A stretch of 64,000 nt of DNA from Larkinella insperata (GTDB lineage Bacteria; Bacteroidota; Bacteroidia; Cytophagales; Spirosomataceae), in contig NZ_CP110973.1 in assembly GCF_026248825.1 (NCBI RefSeq), forward strand, positions 6,159,501 to 6,223,500, written 5' to 3'. How positions within the stretch are numbered: position 1 is the stretch's first letter; each line of letters begins with the position of its first letter. Under the pieces are notes generated by a model that had not been told where the DNA came from, ran no database searches, and saw only the letters and a list, made by a program, of their open reading frames with translations. A program made the translations under genes and the position numbers. Shown one piece after another: positions 1-8,577 of this stretch.

Positions 1-863
1 TGCCGACTGTACAACTGAATCTTTTCGCGCCGGATCTGGAAATCGTTTTTCAGCCGTGGGAAATACAGCACCCCCGTCAGGTTAAACGGATAATCAACGT
101 TCAGGTGAATCCAGAACAACGGCTCTTCCGACATCGGATAGAGTTCTTTGTAGAAGTTCTGATAATCTTCATCCGTTAATTCAGACGGTGACTTCGTCCA
201 GATGGGTGCGGTATTGTTGATCGTTGTCCCGTCAAACTCAATGGGGATGGGCAGAAAACGACCGTATTTTTCCAGAATAGCCCGCAGCCGGTTTTTATCC
301 AGAAACTCTTCCGAATCCGGCGCAATGTGCAGAATCACGTCTGTGCCGTGTTCGTCGCGTTCGGCCTGCGTAATCTCAAACTCGGTGGAACCGTCGCAAA
401 TCCAGCGGGCCGCTTCCGAGCCCTCGCGGTAGGATTTGGTCACAATTTCAACCTGCTGAGCCACCATAAAAGCCGAGTAAAACCCTAAGCCAAAATGGCC
501 GATGATGGCGCCCTTTTCATCGAGTTTATCTTTGTATTTCTCCAGAAATTCCGACGCTCCCGAAAAAGCAATCTGGTTGATGTACTTTTTAATTTCTTCC
601 GCCGTCATACCGATGCCCCGGTCGCTGACGGTAATCGTCTTCGCTTCTTCGTTAAGGGTTACGGTTACTTTCTGCTCGCCCAACTCCCCGTTGAACTCGC
701 CGAACCCCGCCAGCTTTTTCAGTTTTTGGGAAGCATCAACGGCATTGGAAACCAGCTCCCTCAGAAAAATCTCGTGATCGGAATAGAGAAATTTCTTGAT
801 GATCGGAAAGATGTTTTCCGTATGAATTGAAATTTGACCTTTTTCCTGTATGGTCGAGTTCAT
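1..863 (-). CDS. htpG: Molecular chaperone HtpG (Hsp90), N-terminal part, cut by window edge
   Basis: ATP-dependent cytosolic chaperone of the Hsp90 family. Only the first 287 codons lie in the window; the gene continues past position 1. The ATG at 863-861 gives a protein whose N-terminus fits the family: after a few residues comes QISIHTENIFP and then the GHKL ATPase motifs. NAVDA is at residues 40-44 (Asn/Asp for Mg-ATP), DRGIGM at 81-86 and the glycine-rich lid GHFGLGFYS at 122-130. The middle domain begins near the truncated end (LFWIHLNVDYPFNLTGVLYF). It is divergent from the rhodanese gene to its right. The family call is very secure; the C-terminal dimerisation domain cannot be judged here. 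Confidence 0.96.
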   Translation of the reverse strand, partial: MNSTIQEKGQISIHTENIFPIIKKFLYSDHEIFLRELVSNAVDASQKLKKLAGFGEFNGELGEQKVTVTLNEEAKTITVSDRGIGMTAEEIKKYINQIAFSGASEFLEKYKDKLDEKGAIIGHFGLGFYSAFMVAQQVEIVTKSYREGSEAARWICDGSTEFEITQAERDEHGTDVILHIAPDSEEFLDKNRLRAILEKYGRFLPIPIEFDGTTINNTAPIWTKSPSELTDEDYQNFYKELYPMSEEPLFWIHLNVDYPFNLTGVLYFPRLKNDFQIRREKIQLYSR

Positions 864-1113
864 AACAAGTGAAATTAGTATGATTGACGGAAATAATCTG
901 ACGTCGATACGGTACCAAGAACTGTTCCAGAGCCGATAAATATGACAAGTTGGCAGGTATTTTAACGAAACGTTCTCTCATTAGCCTATATCTAGGACAG
1001 CTTCGACGGCTAGGTGGAAAGGTCGAATGAAAACCATCTACTATTCCGGCAAGAATTCCGGGACGGGCAAAACACCCCTTGTCTATTTTGTGTTACTTAT
1101 TTCAGTAAGTCGG

Positions 1114-1446
1114 ATGATCCACACCAACCTTGATACCGTGAGCCAGAAAACGTATACCGACATTACGACGGAAGAAATGGAGACGCTAGTGATGGAGCCG
1201 GAAACCGTCATTGTCGACGTCCGCGATGAGTGGGAATTTGAGGAGTTTAATATCGGTGGGCTGAACATTCCGCTGGCCGAGATCCGGGACAAGCGCCATT
1301 ATCTGCTTCCCTACGACAACGTGATTGTTGTCTGCACCAATGGGATCCGGAGCCGGGTGGCGGCCAAGGATTTCTGCCGCCACCCCGAACTACAGGCCAA
1401 GACTATGTATCACCTGAAGGGTGGTATTCTGGGTGTTGACGAATAA
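1114..1446 (+). CDS. Rhodanese-like domain protein
   Basis: Single-domain rhodanese of about 110 residues, probably a cytosolic sulfurtransferase or persulfide carrier. The pattern TVIVDVRDEWEFEEFNIGG, then NIPLAEI, then the active-site loop CTNGIRSR with Cys74 (from the 1114 start) is typical. A loop ending in two arginines suits a sulfur-carrying active site. The same frame is open to an ATG at 1027 preceded by a purine-rich AGGTGGAAAGG, which would add 29 residues that do not look like a rhodanese or a signal peptide. I prefer 1114 but cannot exclude 1027. The stop lies 3 bases from the convergent dapF stop, so the transcripts must overlap or share an end. Substrate unknown. Confidence 0.85.
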   Translation: MIHTNLDTVSQKTYTDITTEEMETLVMEPETVIVDVRDEWEFEEFNIGGLNIPLAEIRDKRHYLLPYDNVIVVCTNGIRSRVAAKDFCRHPELQAKTMYHLKGGILGVDE

Positions 1447-1449
1447 GCC

Positions 1450-2223
1450 TCAGGCATCAACCGAACCGCTGTAAACCCGGACGGCGGGGCCAATCAGGTA
1501 TAAATCGCTGAAGTGATCGTTGTCGTGGGCGACGAACGAAACGCGCAGGTTGCCGCCCAGGGTCCGGATCGACACGGGGCTTTGCATCCCGAGCTGGCGA
1601 TGCGCCACCAGTGCCGATGCCGTCACGCCAGTCCCGCAGGAATACGTTTCATCTTCTACGCCCCGTTCATACGTCCGGACAAACAAGGTATCCTCACCGA
1701 TCGGCTCCATAAAATTGGCGTTGGTTCCCCCGGGAGCAAACCGCTCACTGTACCGAACCGGGCGGCCTTCCGCAACGACATCCATCGACTCGATATCTTC
1801 CACCACTTTTACGTAATGCGGAGAACCGGTATTCAGGAAGGCATAGTCTGCGTGCTGCTCAATCCCGGCAATTTCGTTCATCTTCAGCGACACTTCTCCC
1901 CCGTTCACCACGGCCTGGTGTTCGCCATCGACGGCCACAAAACGCGTTTCTTTTTCAAATAGCCCCAGATCGTGCGCAAATCGAACGATGCACCGTCCTC
2001 CGTTGCCGCACATGCTGCCTTCCGCACCGTCGGAATTGAAGTAAACCATCTGAAAGTCGTACTCTGGATGATTTCGGAGCAGGATCAGCCCGTCTGCACC
2101 GATTCCAAAACGCCGGTGACACAGCCGGGCAATCCGTTCCTGGGAGATGGGAAATGTTTCGGTACGGTCGTCAATGAGGATAAAATCGTTGCCGGTTCCT
2201 TGGTATTTGAAAAAGTCAATCAT
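1450..2223 (-). CDS. dapF: Diaminopimelate epimerase DapF
   Basis: Converts LL- to meso-diaminopimelate in the lysine and peptidoglycan pathway, in the cytosol, without cofactor, using two cysteines. Seen in the 257-residue protein: the N-terminal KYQGTGNDF signature, the first catalytic Cys72 in GSMCGNGGRC, and the second, Cys196, in YSCGTGVTAS. Length is normal for the family, and the ATG at 2223 starts directly at MIDFFKYQGTGNDF. It lies 149 bp downstream of rplS on the same strand, separated by a terminator and an inverted repeat, so it probably has its own promoter. Both key cysteines are intact. Confidence 0.97.
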   Translation of the reverse strand: MIDFFKYQGTGNDFILIDDRTETFPISQERIARLCHRRFGIGADGLILLRNHPEYDFQMVYFNSDGAEGSMCGNGGRCIVRFAHDLGLFEKETRFVAVDGEHQAVVNGGEVSLKMNEIAGIEQHADYAFLNTGSPHYVKVVEDIESMDVVAEGRPVRYSERFAPGGTNANFMEPIGEDTLFVRTYERGVEDETYSCGTGVTASALVAHRQLGMQSPVSIRTLGGNLRVSFVAHDNDHFSDLYLIGPAVRVYSGSVDA

Positions 2224-2253
2224 GGCTAGGAAGAAAGATGGTCGGTAAAAATG

Positions 2254-2307
2254 AGGAGTTAAGCGGTGCTCTGCGGAATAGTCTGGAACAGCCAGTGCTC
2301 AACTCCT
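2254..2307. repeat. Intergenic inverted repeat between rplS and dapF
   Basis: Arms AGGAGTTAAGC (2254-2264) and GCTCAACTCCT (2297-2307) pair over 11 bp with one G-T wobble around a 32-nt loop. The GAGTTAAGC core recurs in other intergenic hairpins of this window (23285, 38801, 52601). No U-tract follows on either strand. Confidence 0.55.
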
Positions 2308-2321
2308 TACTTTTTGGGTAC

Positions 2322-2348
2322 AAAAAAAGCCGTCTTTCCAGACAGCTT
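2322..2348 (-). terminator. Rho-independent terminator of rplS
   Basis: On the minus strand a 9-bp stem AAGCTGTCT/AGACGGCTT with one G-T wobble and a short loop is followed by a run of seven T. It starts 25 bases after the rplS stop codon. Confidence 0.85.
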
Positions 2349-2372
2349 CTTGTTCGTAAGTCACAACAGAGC

Positions 2373-2750
2373 TTATGCCTGTGGCTGCCGACTTTTTGCT
2401 TTCCGCTCCTTAATACGTGCAGCTTTGCCTTGACGGCCGCGTAGGTAAAACAAACGAGCGCGACGAACTCTACCCAGACGAACCACTTCAACTTTATCGA
2501 TGTTCGGAGAAAGAACCGGGAAAATCCGTTCTACACCCACACCGTTTGAAATTTTACGTACCGTAAACGTCTCTCCGTTGGAGTTCGGATTCCGGCGCTG
2601 AATCACCGTACCCGAGTAAACCTGAATCCGCTCTTTGTTTCCTTCGCGGATTTTAACGTGTACATTGACTGTATCGCCTGATTGGAAGTCCGGAAAACCT
2701 TCCCGGCGGCTTGCGTTGTCAGCTTCGACCAGTTTAATTAATTCACTCAT
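2373..2750 (-). CDS. rplS: 50S ribosomal protein L19
   Basis: Structural protein of the large ribosomal subunit at the interface with the small subunit. The 125 residues show the L19 pattern: FQSGDTVNVHVKIREGNKER, the barrel core IQVYSGTVIQRR, then GVGVERIFPVLSPNID and the basic end VEVVRLGRVRRARLFYLRGR. The C-terminal tail is Lys/Arg-rich. It stands alone here, without the rpsP-rimM-trmD genes that accompany it in many other bacteria. A good TAnnTTTG promoter lies upstream and a strong terminator downstream, so it looks like a single-gene unit. Confidence 0.98.
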   Translation of the reverse strand: MSELIKLVEADNASRREGFPDFQSGDTVNVHVKIREGNKERIQVYSGTVIQRRNPNSNGETFTVRKISNGVGVERIFPVLSPNIDKVEVVRLGRVRRARLFYLRGRQGKAARIKERKAKSRQPQA

Positions 2751-2793
2751 GACCGTAGATATCTTCGGGGGTATGAAATTTCTTTATAAGCCG

Positions 2794-2824
2794 CAAATGT
2801 AGGGATTAATTTCCGTTTTATAAA
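2794..2824 (-). promoter_or_regulatory. Bacteroidota-type promoter of rplS
   Basis: On the minus strand TTTA (2824-2821) is followed after exactly 19 nt by TACATTTG (2801-2794). This matches the known Bacteroidota layout TTTG-N19-TAnnTTTG with one mismatch in the -33 box. It leaves a leader of roughly 35-45 nt before the rplS ATG at 2750. Confidence 0.7.
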
Positions 2825-2924
2825 GGGTTGGGCTGAAATAAATTGCTGAACAAACGGTTTGGATGCTGACGAGGTTTTTAGCTATTTCGCCACCATAACC
2901 GCTTATCCCGTCAATTTTTCGCTA

Positions 2925-4424
2925 ATGAAGATTCTCAACGTTGAACAAACGCGCGCCCTCGACCAATATACCATCGAACACCAACCCGTTGCCCCTATTA
3001 ACCTCATGGAACGGGCCGCGCAGGCTTTTACGGACTGGTACACGGCGCGTTTTGACAAAAACCGTCCGGTTCGGGTGTTCTGCGGTTTGGGCAACAACGG
3101 GGGCGACGGTCTGGCCATTGCTCGTCTGCTGACGCAATTGGAATACAAGGTTCAGACGTACGTGGTTCGGTATGCGCCCCGCGAATCGGACGACTTTATG
3201 CACAACCACCGGCGTCTGAAACTGATTGCCCCCATTAGTTACATTGAAAACGAACGCGATATTCCGGTGATTCGCAACCGTGAAGTGGTCATTGACGCCA
3301 TTCTGGGGTCGGGGTTATCGCGGACGACGGAGGGCATTGTGCAATCGGTGATCGATGCCATTAACCACAGTCCGGCCACCGTGGTAGCCGTCGATATTGC
3401 CAGTGGCCTTTTTTCTGACTCGGCCAACGGCCCCAACGCTACGATTATCCGGCCCGACTATACCGTTACCTTTCAACTGCCCAAGCTGGCATTTTTGCTA
3501 CCGTCCCAAAGTCAGTATGTGGGAGAATGGCACGTAGTCGACATTAACCTGAGCCGAACGTTTATCGACCGGACACCCACCACGTACTTTTACACGACCG
3601 AAAAAGAGGTTCGGCATCTGCTGCGGCCCCGGAGCCGCTTTTCCCACAAAGGTTCGTTTGGTCACGCCCTGCTGTTTGCCGGGAGCTACGGCAAAATCGG
3701 GGCGGCAGTGCTGGCTTCCCGGGCGTGCCTGCGGTCGGGGGTTGGCCTGTTGACGGTGCAGGTGCCCCGCTGCGGCTACGATATTATCCAGACCACCGTT
3801 CCCGAGGCCATGTGCCAGCCCGACGGTCATCAGCACATCCTGACGGGCCAGCCTGAACTGGAAGAGATTGATCTGAGTAAGTACGCAGCCATTGGGGTTG
3901 GTCCCGGTATCGGTACGGCCCCCGAAACGCTGGCCATGCTCACCAAATTACTTTCCGATGCCCAGAAACCGCTGGTGATCGACGCTGACGCCCTTAATCT
4001 GGTCGCTCAGAACCGTGAGTTGATTGCTAAAATTCCTAAGAACAGCATTTTGACTCCGCACCCGAAGGAATTTGAGCGGTTGACCCGGCGCTGGACCAGT
4101 GATTATGACAAATTGGGTATTTTGCGGGATTTCGCCCAGCGAAACCGCCTGGTCGTGGTGCTGAAAGGCGCTTACTCGGCCATTGCCACCCCCGACGGAA
4201 CGACCCATTTTAACTCAACCGGTAACCCTGGCATGAGCACTGGGGGCACCGGCGACGTGCTGACGGGTATCCTGACGGGCTTGCTCGCGCAGGGGTATGA
4301 TCCGGTGGAAGCTGCCGTGCTGGGGGTTTTCGAACACGGGCGGGCGGGCGATCGGGTAGCCCACCAGCGCGGGCAAATCGGTCTGACCGCGCAAGATATC
4401 ATCGAGTCACTACGGTGGGATTAA
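2925..4424 (+). CDS. nnr: Bifunctional NAD(P)H-hydrate epimerase / ADP-dependent NAD(P)H-hydrate dehydratase
   Basis: Repairs damaged (hydrated) NADH and NADPH: the N-terminal YjeF_N half epimerises the R and S hydrates and the C-terminal ribokinase-like half dehydrates the S form with ADP. Seen: residues 1 to about 215 with FCGLGNNGGDGLAIARLL and VVIDAILGSGLSR; residues about 240-495 with SFGHALLFAGSYGKIGAAVL, GVGPGIGT, LVIDADALNL, ILTPHPKEFERL and the nucleotide loop NPGMSTGGTGDVLTG. The start at 2925 (MKILNVEQTRALD) is chosen because family members begin at this motif; an in-frame ATG at 2859 would add 22 unrelated residues. 499 residues is the usual fused length. Confidence 0.95.
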   Translation: MKILNVEQTRALDQYTIEHQPVAPINLMERAAQAFTDWYTARFDKNRPVRVFCGLGNNGGDGLAIARLLTQLEYKVQTYVVRYAPRESDDFMHNHRRLKLIAPISYIENERDIPVIRNREVVIDAILGSGLSRTTEGIVQSVIDAINHSPATVVAVDIASGLFSDSANGPNATIIRPDYTVTFQLPKLAFLLPSQSQYVGEWHVVDINLSRTFIDRTPTTYFYTTEKEVRHLLRPRSRFSHKGSFGHALLFAGSYGKIGAAVLASRACLRSGVGLLTVQVPRCGYDIIQTTVPEAMCQPDGHQHILTGQPELEEIDLSKYAAIGVGPGIGTAPETLAMLTKLLSDAQKPLVIDADALNLVAQNRELIAKIPKNSILTPHPKEFERLTRRWTSDYDKLGILRDFAQRNRLVVVLKGAYSAIATPDGTTHFNSTGNPGMSTGGTGDVLTGILTGLLAQGYDPVEAAVLGVFEHGRAGDRVAHQRGQIGLTAQDIIESLRWD

Positions 4425-4437
4425 TCCACCGTTTTTG
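4412..4437 (+). terminator. Terminator overlapping the nnr stop codon
   Basis: ACGGTGG (4412-4418) pairs with CCACCGT (4426-4432), followed by TTTTT. The TAA stop at 4422-4424 sits inside the loop, so the hairpin begins within the coding sequence. Compact, with a clear U-tract. Confidence 0.75.
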
Positions 4438-4899
4438 AATAAGGCACTTCACTCTTTCAAAAGGATTAACCCGGCAGAATCAGGCAGATAGCTATTTTTT
4501 CAAAAAATATTTCCTTACTCAATCCAAACCACTTCCAACCCTCGTAAATAACGCAGGGTCATTAGGTGTGTAAGGGATTCCCAGGGAGTGTAGAAACTAT
4601 TCCACAAATAAGGTCTTTTTTCCGGTAGACAGTACTGTGATGCGTAAGCTTTTAACGCCCCATTTCATACGTAACCGACTAATGATCAACAGTGTACCTA
4701 TTGTTCCTTAATAGAATAGGCATTGTCCTTTAAATGGAATGGAATTTGAAAATAGTTAAGTAGATCAGTTGAATCAGGGATGGTATAACTACTCGAATTT
4801 GAAATCGCGTAGTTATACGCTTAACAGAATCGGGCTGATTGTCCAAATTTGCACTATATCCAACACCGAGTTACACCACACCATAATTTGTAAGTTACC
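4438..4899. other. Intergenic stretch without recognisable gene
   Basis: About 460 bp between the nnr terminator and the small gene at 4900. It is AT-richer than its surroundings. I found no convincing reading frame, tRNA-like fold or strong hairpin in it. A short motif, CAAATTTGC (about 4844-4852), lies some 50 nt before the 4900 gene but does not match the TAnnTTTG promoter rule. Confidence 0.5.
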
Positions 4900-5064
4900 A
4901 TGAGAAATAGTGTCCCCAAAGAATGGAAAGTAAGTCGCCCAGGGCGTCGGGTCCGTTTTGAAATTGATCAGATCTCCTTACTTGGCGTATTGACCGTCAT
5001 GATTTTTGCTTACATTCTTTTTCACTTTGTTTATCCGATCATCTCGAAAGGACTGCTCTGGTGA
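4900..5064 (+). CDS. 54-residue single-pass membrane protein, unknown function
   Basis: A small frame with ATG at 4900 and TGA at 5062. The first 23 residues are basic and soluble (MRNSVPKEWKVSRPGRRVRF...), followed by one hydrophobic segment at about residues 25-48 (LLGVLTVMIFAYILFHFVYP) and a short tail ending KGLLW. The positive-inside rule puts the N-terminus in the cytoplasm. A strong bidirectional terminator follows 30 bases later, which supports it as a real transcribed gene. No family recognised. Confidence 0.6.
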   Translation: MRNSVPKEWKVSRPGRRVRFEIDQISLLGVLTVMIFAYILFHFVYPIISKGLLW

Positions 5065-5094
5065 CCGACAAAACCTTAAAGAATTAAATATAAG

Positions 5095-5154
5095 AAACAG
5101 ATTTCATGCAGAGATGCGGCCCCAAGTGCCTGCTGCTCTTTTTGAAATCTGTTT
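5095..5154. terminator. Bidirectional terminator between the 54-residue gene and feoB
   Basis: AAACAGATTTCA (5095-5106) and TGAAATCTGTTT (5143-5154) form a perfect 12-bp stem, with a smaller GCAG/CTGC pairing inside the 36-nt loop. The + strand continues with more T (through 5158). On the minus strand the stem is followed by a weaker TTTCTTATA. It serves two converging genes. Confidence 0.7.
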
Positions 5155-5156
5155 TT

Positions 5157-7295
5157 TTATTTCATCAGCTGGTAAACCAGAAAAGCGGAAACATAAGCCA
5201 GCACGCTCATATACCCCAGCTGAATCAGCGGCCACTTCCAACCTTTTGTTTCGCGGTAAACAGTAGCAATGGTGCTCATACACATCATCGCAAAAACGTA
5301 AAAGACTAACAGCGAAAACGCTACCGCCGGAGTATACATCGGGCCGCCCGTCTCCGGATTTACTTCCGATGCCAGCTTCTGCCGAACCGTACTCTCATTT
5401 TCCCCATCGGCGCTGCCAATGCTGTAAATCGTCGCAATGGTTCCGACGAATACTTCGCGGGCGGCAAACGAGCTGATGAGGGCAATGCCAATTTTCCAGT
5501 CGTAGCCCAGCGGCTTAATGGCGGGTTCGAGGATTCTTCCGAACCGTCCGGCGTACGACGCTTCAAGCCGTTCGGAAGCAACCCGGTTTTCAATTTGTTC
5601 GGTTGGGAGGCTACGGTACTGCTGCCGCGCCCGGTTTTCGGCCTGCTCCATATCATCGCCGGGGCCGTAGGAAGCCAGCACCCAGAGTACGATGGAAATG
5701 GCAACAATAACCCGCCCAGCCTGCCAGACAAACGATTTCACGCTGTCCCACACCGTGATGCCAACGTGATTCCAGCGCGGCCACTTGTAAGTTGGCAATT
5801 CCATCACAAACAATCCTTTGTCGCGCGCCTTAACCAGTTTTTTAAAGACGTAAGCGGCTACCAGCGCAGCCACCAGGCCCAGCAGATAAAGTCCCATCAT
5901 CACCAGACCCTGCATATTCAGAAAACCCAGTACGGTTTTTTCCGGCACAACCAGGGCAATCAGGATGGTATAAATGGGCAAGCGGGCGGAGCAGCTCATT
6001 AGCGGTGTCACCAGAATCGTAATCAGCCGTTCGCGCCAGGAGCCGATGCTGCGGGTAGCCATGATGGCCGGCACCGCGCAGGCGACTCCCGATATCAGGG
6101 GAACGACACTCCGCCCGTTCAGGCCAAACTGCCGCATAATACGGTCCATCAGAACCATCACGCGCGACATGTAGCCGGACTCTTCCAGCAACGAAACCAG
6201 AAAAAACAAAAAGGCGATCTGCGGGATAAATACCACGACGCCCCCCACACCGGCGATAATTCCGTCGGTCAGCAGATCGGTCAGCGGGCCTTCGGGTAGC
6301 TGTTCGTGCAGGGTCGTGTTTATCCAGGCTACCCCTTCGTCAATTCCATCGACAAACGGTTGCGCCCAGGCAAAAATAGCCTGGAAGATCAGCAGCAAGA
6401 TGGTCAGAAAAATGGCGTACCCCCAGAACGGATGCAGTAGAATCCGGTCAATCCGCTGGCTCCAAGTGGGCTGGTCGAGCGGGCGGTTGTTGGTAACGGC
6501 TTCTTTGGCCACTTCGCCAATCCGCTCGTAACGGCCGATGGTTTCTTTGGCCTGAAAATCCAGCTCGTTAAAACCGTACTGATCAATCAGACCGTCCAGC
6601 CGAACCCGCTGCGGTTGATCGAGAAACGTAAAACCGTCGTGTTGAATGAGGTATTGCAGGGCAACGTAATTGTTGTCCAGGCGGTAGTTCTCCCGCACAT
6701 CGGAGATCAGGCCCTTCATGTCCAGCCCCGGAGAGACGGTAGCCTGCGTGGGATCAAAAAAAAGCTTGCTGGTCACTACCGGCTCGCTTAGTTGCTGCTC
6801 AACGGCTTTTTTCAGCAGGTCGAGCCCCTCGCCCACCCGCGCGTTGATTTTCACAACCGGCACGCCCAGTTGCATCGACAACCGGACCGCGTTGATTTCC
6901 AGTTGCTGCTGCCGGGCAATATCCAGCATGTTGAGTGCCATGATCACCGGCACGCCCAAATCCTGAATTTGACTAAAAAGCAGGAGATTACGGTTTAGGT
7001 TGGAGGCATCCACCACCACAACGGCAACATCCGGGTAGTCGGGATGGCCGGGGTTGGCCAGGATATCGGTAACTACCTGCTCGTCCAGCGACTTGGGGTA
7101 AATGCTATACACCCCCGGCAGATCGACGATCAGGACTTCGGTTGTTCCGTTTAGAAAGGCCGTCCCCGACTTCTTATCGACCGTCACCCCGGGGAAGTTG
7201 CCCACTTTCTGGCGCAGACCGGTCAGTTGATTAAACAGCGATGATTTTCCGGAGTTCGGATTGCCCACCAGGGCGATGACTGGTTTTGATTTCAA
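5157..7295 (-). CDS. feoB: Ferrous iron transporter FeoB
   Basis: Inner-membrane Fe2+ uptake protein with an N-terminal G domain. In the 712 residues: G1 GNPNSGKSSLFNQL near residues 11-24, a G2 region around NFPGVTVDKK, G3 DLPG, G4 NMLD. A helical spacer follows to about residue 270, then the membrane part, with the Gate motif segments GRSVVPLISGVACAVPAIM and SSFAAREVFVGTIATIY (conserved Cys in GVACAVPA). Length is within the range of Gram-negative FeoB. It follows feoA by about 60 bp and surely forms an operon with it. The strand is opposite to the ccm cluster, consistent with a shared iron-responsive intergenic region. Confidence 0.97.
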   Translation of the reverse strand: MKSKPVIALVGNPNSGKSSLFNQLTGLRQKVGNFPGVTVDKKSGTAFLNGTTEVLIVDLPGVYSIYPKSLDEQVVTDILANPGHPDYPDVAVVVVDASNLNRNLLLFSQIQDLGVPVIMALNMLDIARQQQLEINAVRLSMQLGVPVVKINARVGEGLDLLKKAVEQQLSEPVVTSKLFFDPTQATVSPGLDMKGLISDVRENYRLDNNYVALQYLIQHDGFTFLDQPQRVRLDGLIDQYGFNELDFQAKETIGRYERIGEVAKEAVTNNRPLDQPTWSQRIDRILLHPFWGYAIFLTILLLIFQAIFAWAQPFVDGIDEGVAWINTTLHEQLPEGPLTDLLTDGIIAGVGGVVVFIPQIAFLFFLVSLLEESGYMSRVMVLMDRIMRQFGLNGRSVVPLISGVACAVPAIMATRSIGSWRERLITILVTPLMSCSARLPIYTILIALVVPEKTVLGFLNMQGLVMMGLYLLGLVAALVAAYVFKKLVKARDKGLFVMELPTYKWPRWNHVGITVWDSVKSFVWQAGRVIVAISIVLWVLASYGPGDDMEQAENRARQQYRSLPTEQIENRVASERLEASYAGRFGRILEPAIKPLGYDWKIGIALISSFAAREVFVGTIATIYSIGSADGENESTVRQKLASEVNPETGGPMYTPAVAFSLLVFYVFAMMCMSTIATVYRETKGWKWPLIQLGYMSVLAYVSAFLVYQLMK

Positions 7296-7354
7296 CGATT
7301 CAATAAGTATTGATAGCCGGAACCGGCGGGCAGTTCCGATCTATACAGTTCATG

Positions 7355-7594
7355 TTAGTCGACCAAAATGGTTGCGGCTTCGGCCTTCCGCATGGAGAGA
7401 CAATATCCGGAAACATTCAGACAAATCGGATCACCCAGGGGCGCTTTGCAGTGCAGCGAAACCTCGGTTCCGGGTAGGCATCCCATTTCCAGCAACTTCA
7501 ACGACATCCACTGATCACGAAACGACCGGATCACGGCTTTTTCACCGGGCTTCAAATCTGCCACACTGCGTATGCTCTCTTTCAGTTGGGCCAT
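7355..7594 (-). CDS. feoA: Ferrous iron transport accessory protein FeoA
   Basis: Small cytosolic SH3-like protein that acts with FeoB. The 79 residues contain the FeoA core: LKPGEKAVIRSF, LLEMGCLPGTEVSLHCKAPLGDPICLNVSGYCLSMR (read in pieces), ending ATILVD. First gene of the feoAB operon. A 19-bp imperfect palindrome with an overlapping -7-like box ends only 9 bases before its start codon. Confidence 0.93.
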   Translation of the reverse strand: MAQLKESIRSVADLKPGEKAVIRSFRDQWMSLKLLEMGCLPGTEVSLHCKAPLGDPICLNVSGYCLSMRKAEAATILVD

Positions 7595-7602
7595 AGTCGT
7601 TC

Positions 7603-7628
7603 CAAAATTATTTAGAATTATTACAAAT
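7603..7628 (-). promoter_or_regulatory. Candidate metal-responsive operator and promoter of feoAB
   Basis: On the minus strand ATTTGTAAT-A-ATTCTAAAT (7628-7610) is a 19-bp palindrome with 7 of 9 arm positions matching, similar in size and AT content to Fur or DtxR-type boxes. It abuts TAATTTTG (7610-7603), which fits the TAnnTTTG -7 box exactly. The -7 box is so near the ATG (7594) that the mRNA would be almost leaderless. Identity of the regulator is inference. Confidence 0.45.
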
Positions 7629-7907
7629 TAACGCAAGTTACGCCTTATCCATTCGCTTTCACAAGAAATAATTTAAAAAATGCGGGTACTACGAACCGGA
7701 GGACCTAAACGGCAAAAATAGTTGAAAGCAATGGATTCCGAAAACCCGGCTCTTTGTTACAAGCTTCTTGCCGATTTTGCGAAAAAACCGGCTTTCTTAT
7801 CAAGCGGAACTGGGGTTTGTGTTGTAATTTTGTAAAATCTGGTATAACTAATTAGTAAGAAGTACTTCATTTCCGAACGATTGACGGGCTGATGCCCAAG
7901 GCTAGCA
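7629..7907. other. Intergenic region between feoAB and ccmB
   Basis: Non-coding, AT-rich. A TAATTTTG box at 7825-7832 on the + strand fits the -7 element and could drive ccmBCDEF, though I see no good -33 box 19 nt before it. No gene or RNA recognised. Confidence 0.5.
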
Positions 7908-8576
7908 ATGCAACAGATTGGTGTCCTGATCGGCAAAGAATTTCGACTGGAGTGGCGGCAACGCTACGCCCTGAACGGGATGCTGCTTTACATTGTAAGC
8001 ACGGTTTTCGTCTGTTTTCTAAGCTTTAGTCTGCGCCGGAATCAACTGACCCCGATGGTCTGGAACGCCTTGTTCTGGATCATTCTGCTCTTTACGGCCA
8101 TCAATGCGATTGCCAAAAGCTTCGTGCAGGAACGTTCCGGACGGCTTTTGTATTACTATACGCTGATCAGTCCGCAGAAAATAATCCTGTCCAAAATTCT
8201 GTACAATACGATGCTGATGCTGGTGCTGGCGGGGCTTGGGTTCAGCATTTACACGCTGGTGATGGGCGTACCCGGGCAGGACATGGACATGCCGCTGTTT
8301 GTGCTCAACCTGCTGCTGGGAGCCGTCGGGTTTGCCGCTTCGCTGACGCTGGTGGCGGGCATTGCTTCCAAGGCCGAAAACAGCGCAACGCTGATGGCGG
8401 TGCTGAGCTTTCCGGTGGTACTTCCGTTGCTGTTGATGCTGATTCGTGTATCAAAAAACGCACTTGATGGATTAGACCGTAGCGTTAGTCTGGACGAAAT
8501 CGGTACTTTACTGGCAATTGACGCCATCGTCCTGGCGTTATCGGTAATGTTGTTTCCCTATTTGTGGAGAAGTTAA
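7908..8576 (+). CDS. ccmB: Heme exporter subunit CcmB
   Basis: Six-helix membrane subunit of the CcmAB ABC transporter used in system I cytochrome c maturation. The 222 residues begin with a cytosolic MQQIGVLIGKEFRLEWRQRYALNG, a strong CcmB signature, and have about six hydrophobic segments, including one at residues 25-45 and a last one near 195-218. First gene of a tightly packed ccm run; ccmC starts one base after its stop. The partner ATPase gene ccmA is not adjacent and not in the window. Confidence 0.92.
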   Translation: MQQIGVLIGKEFRLEWRQRYALNGMLLYIVSTVFVCFLSFSLRRNQLTPMVWNALFWIILLFTAINAIAKSFVQERSGRLLYYYTLISPQKIILSKILYNTMLMLVLAGLGFSIYTLVMGVPGQDMDMPLFVLNLLLGAVGFAASLTLVAGIASKAENSATLMAVLSFPVVLPLLLMLIRVSKNALDGLDRSVSLDEIGTLLAIDAIVLALSVMLFPYLWRS

Positions 8577-8577
8577 A

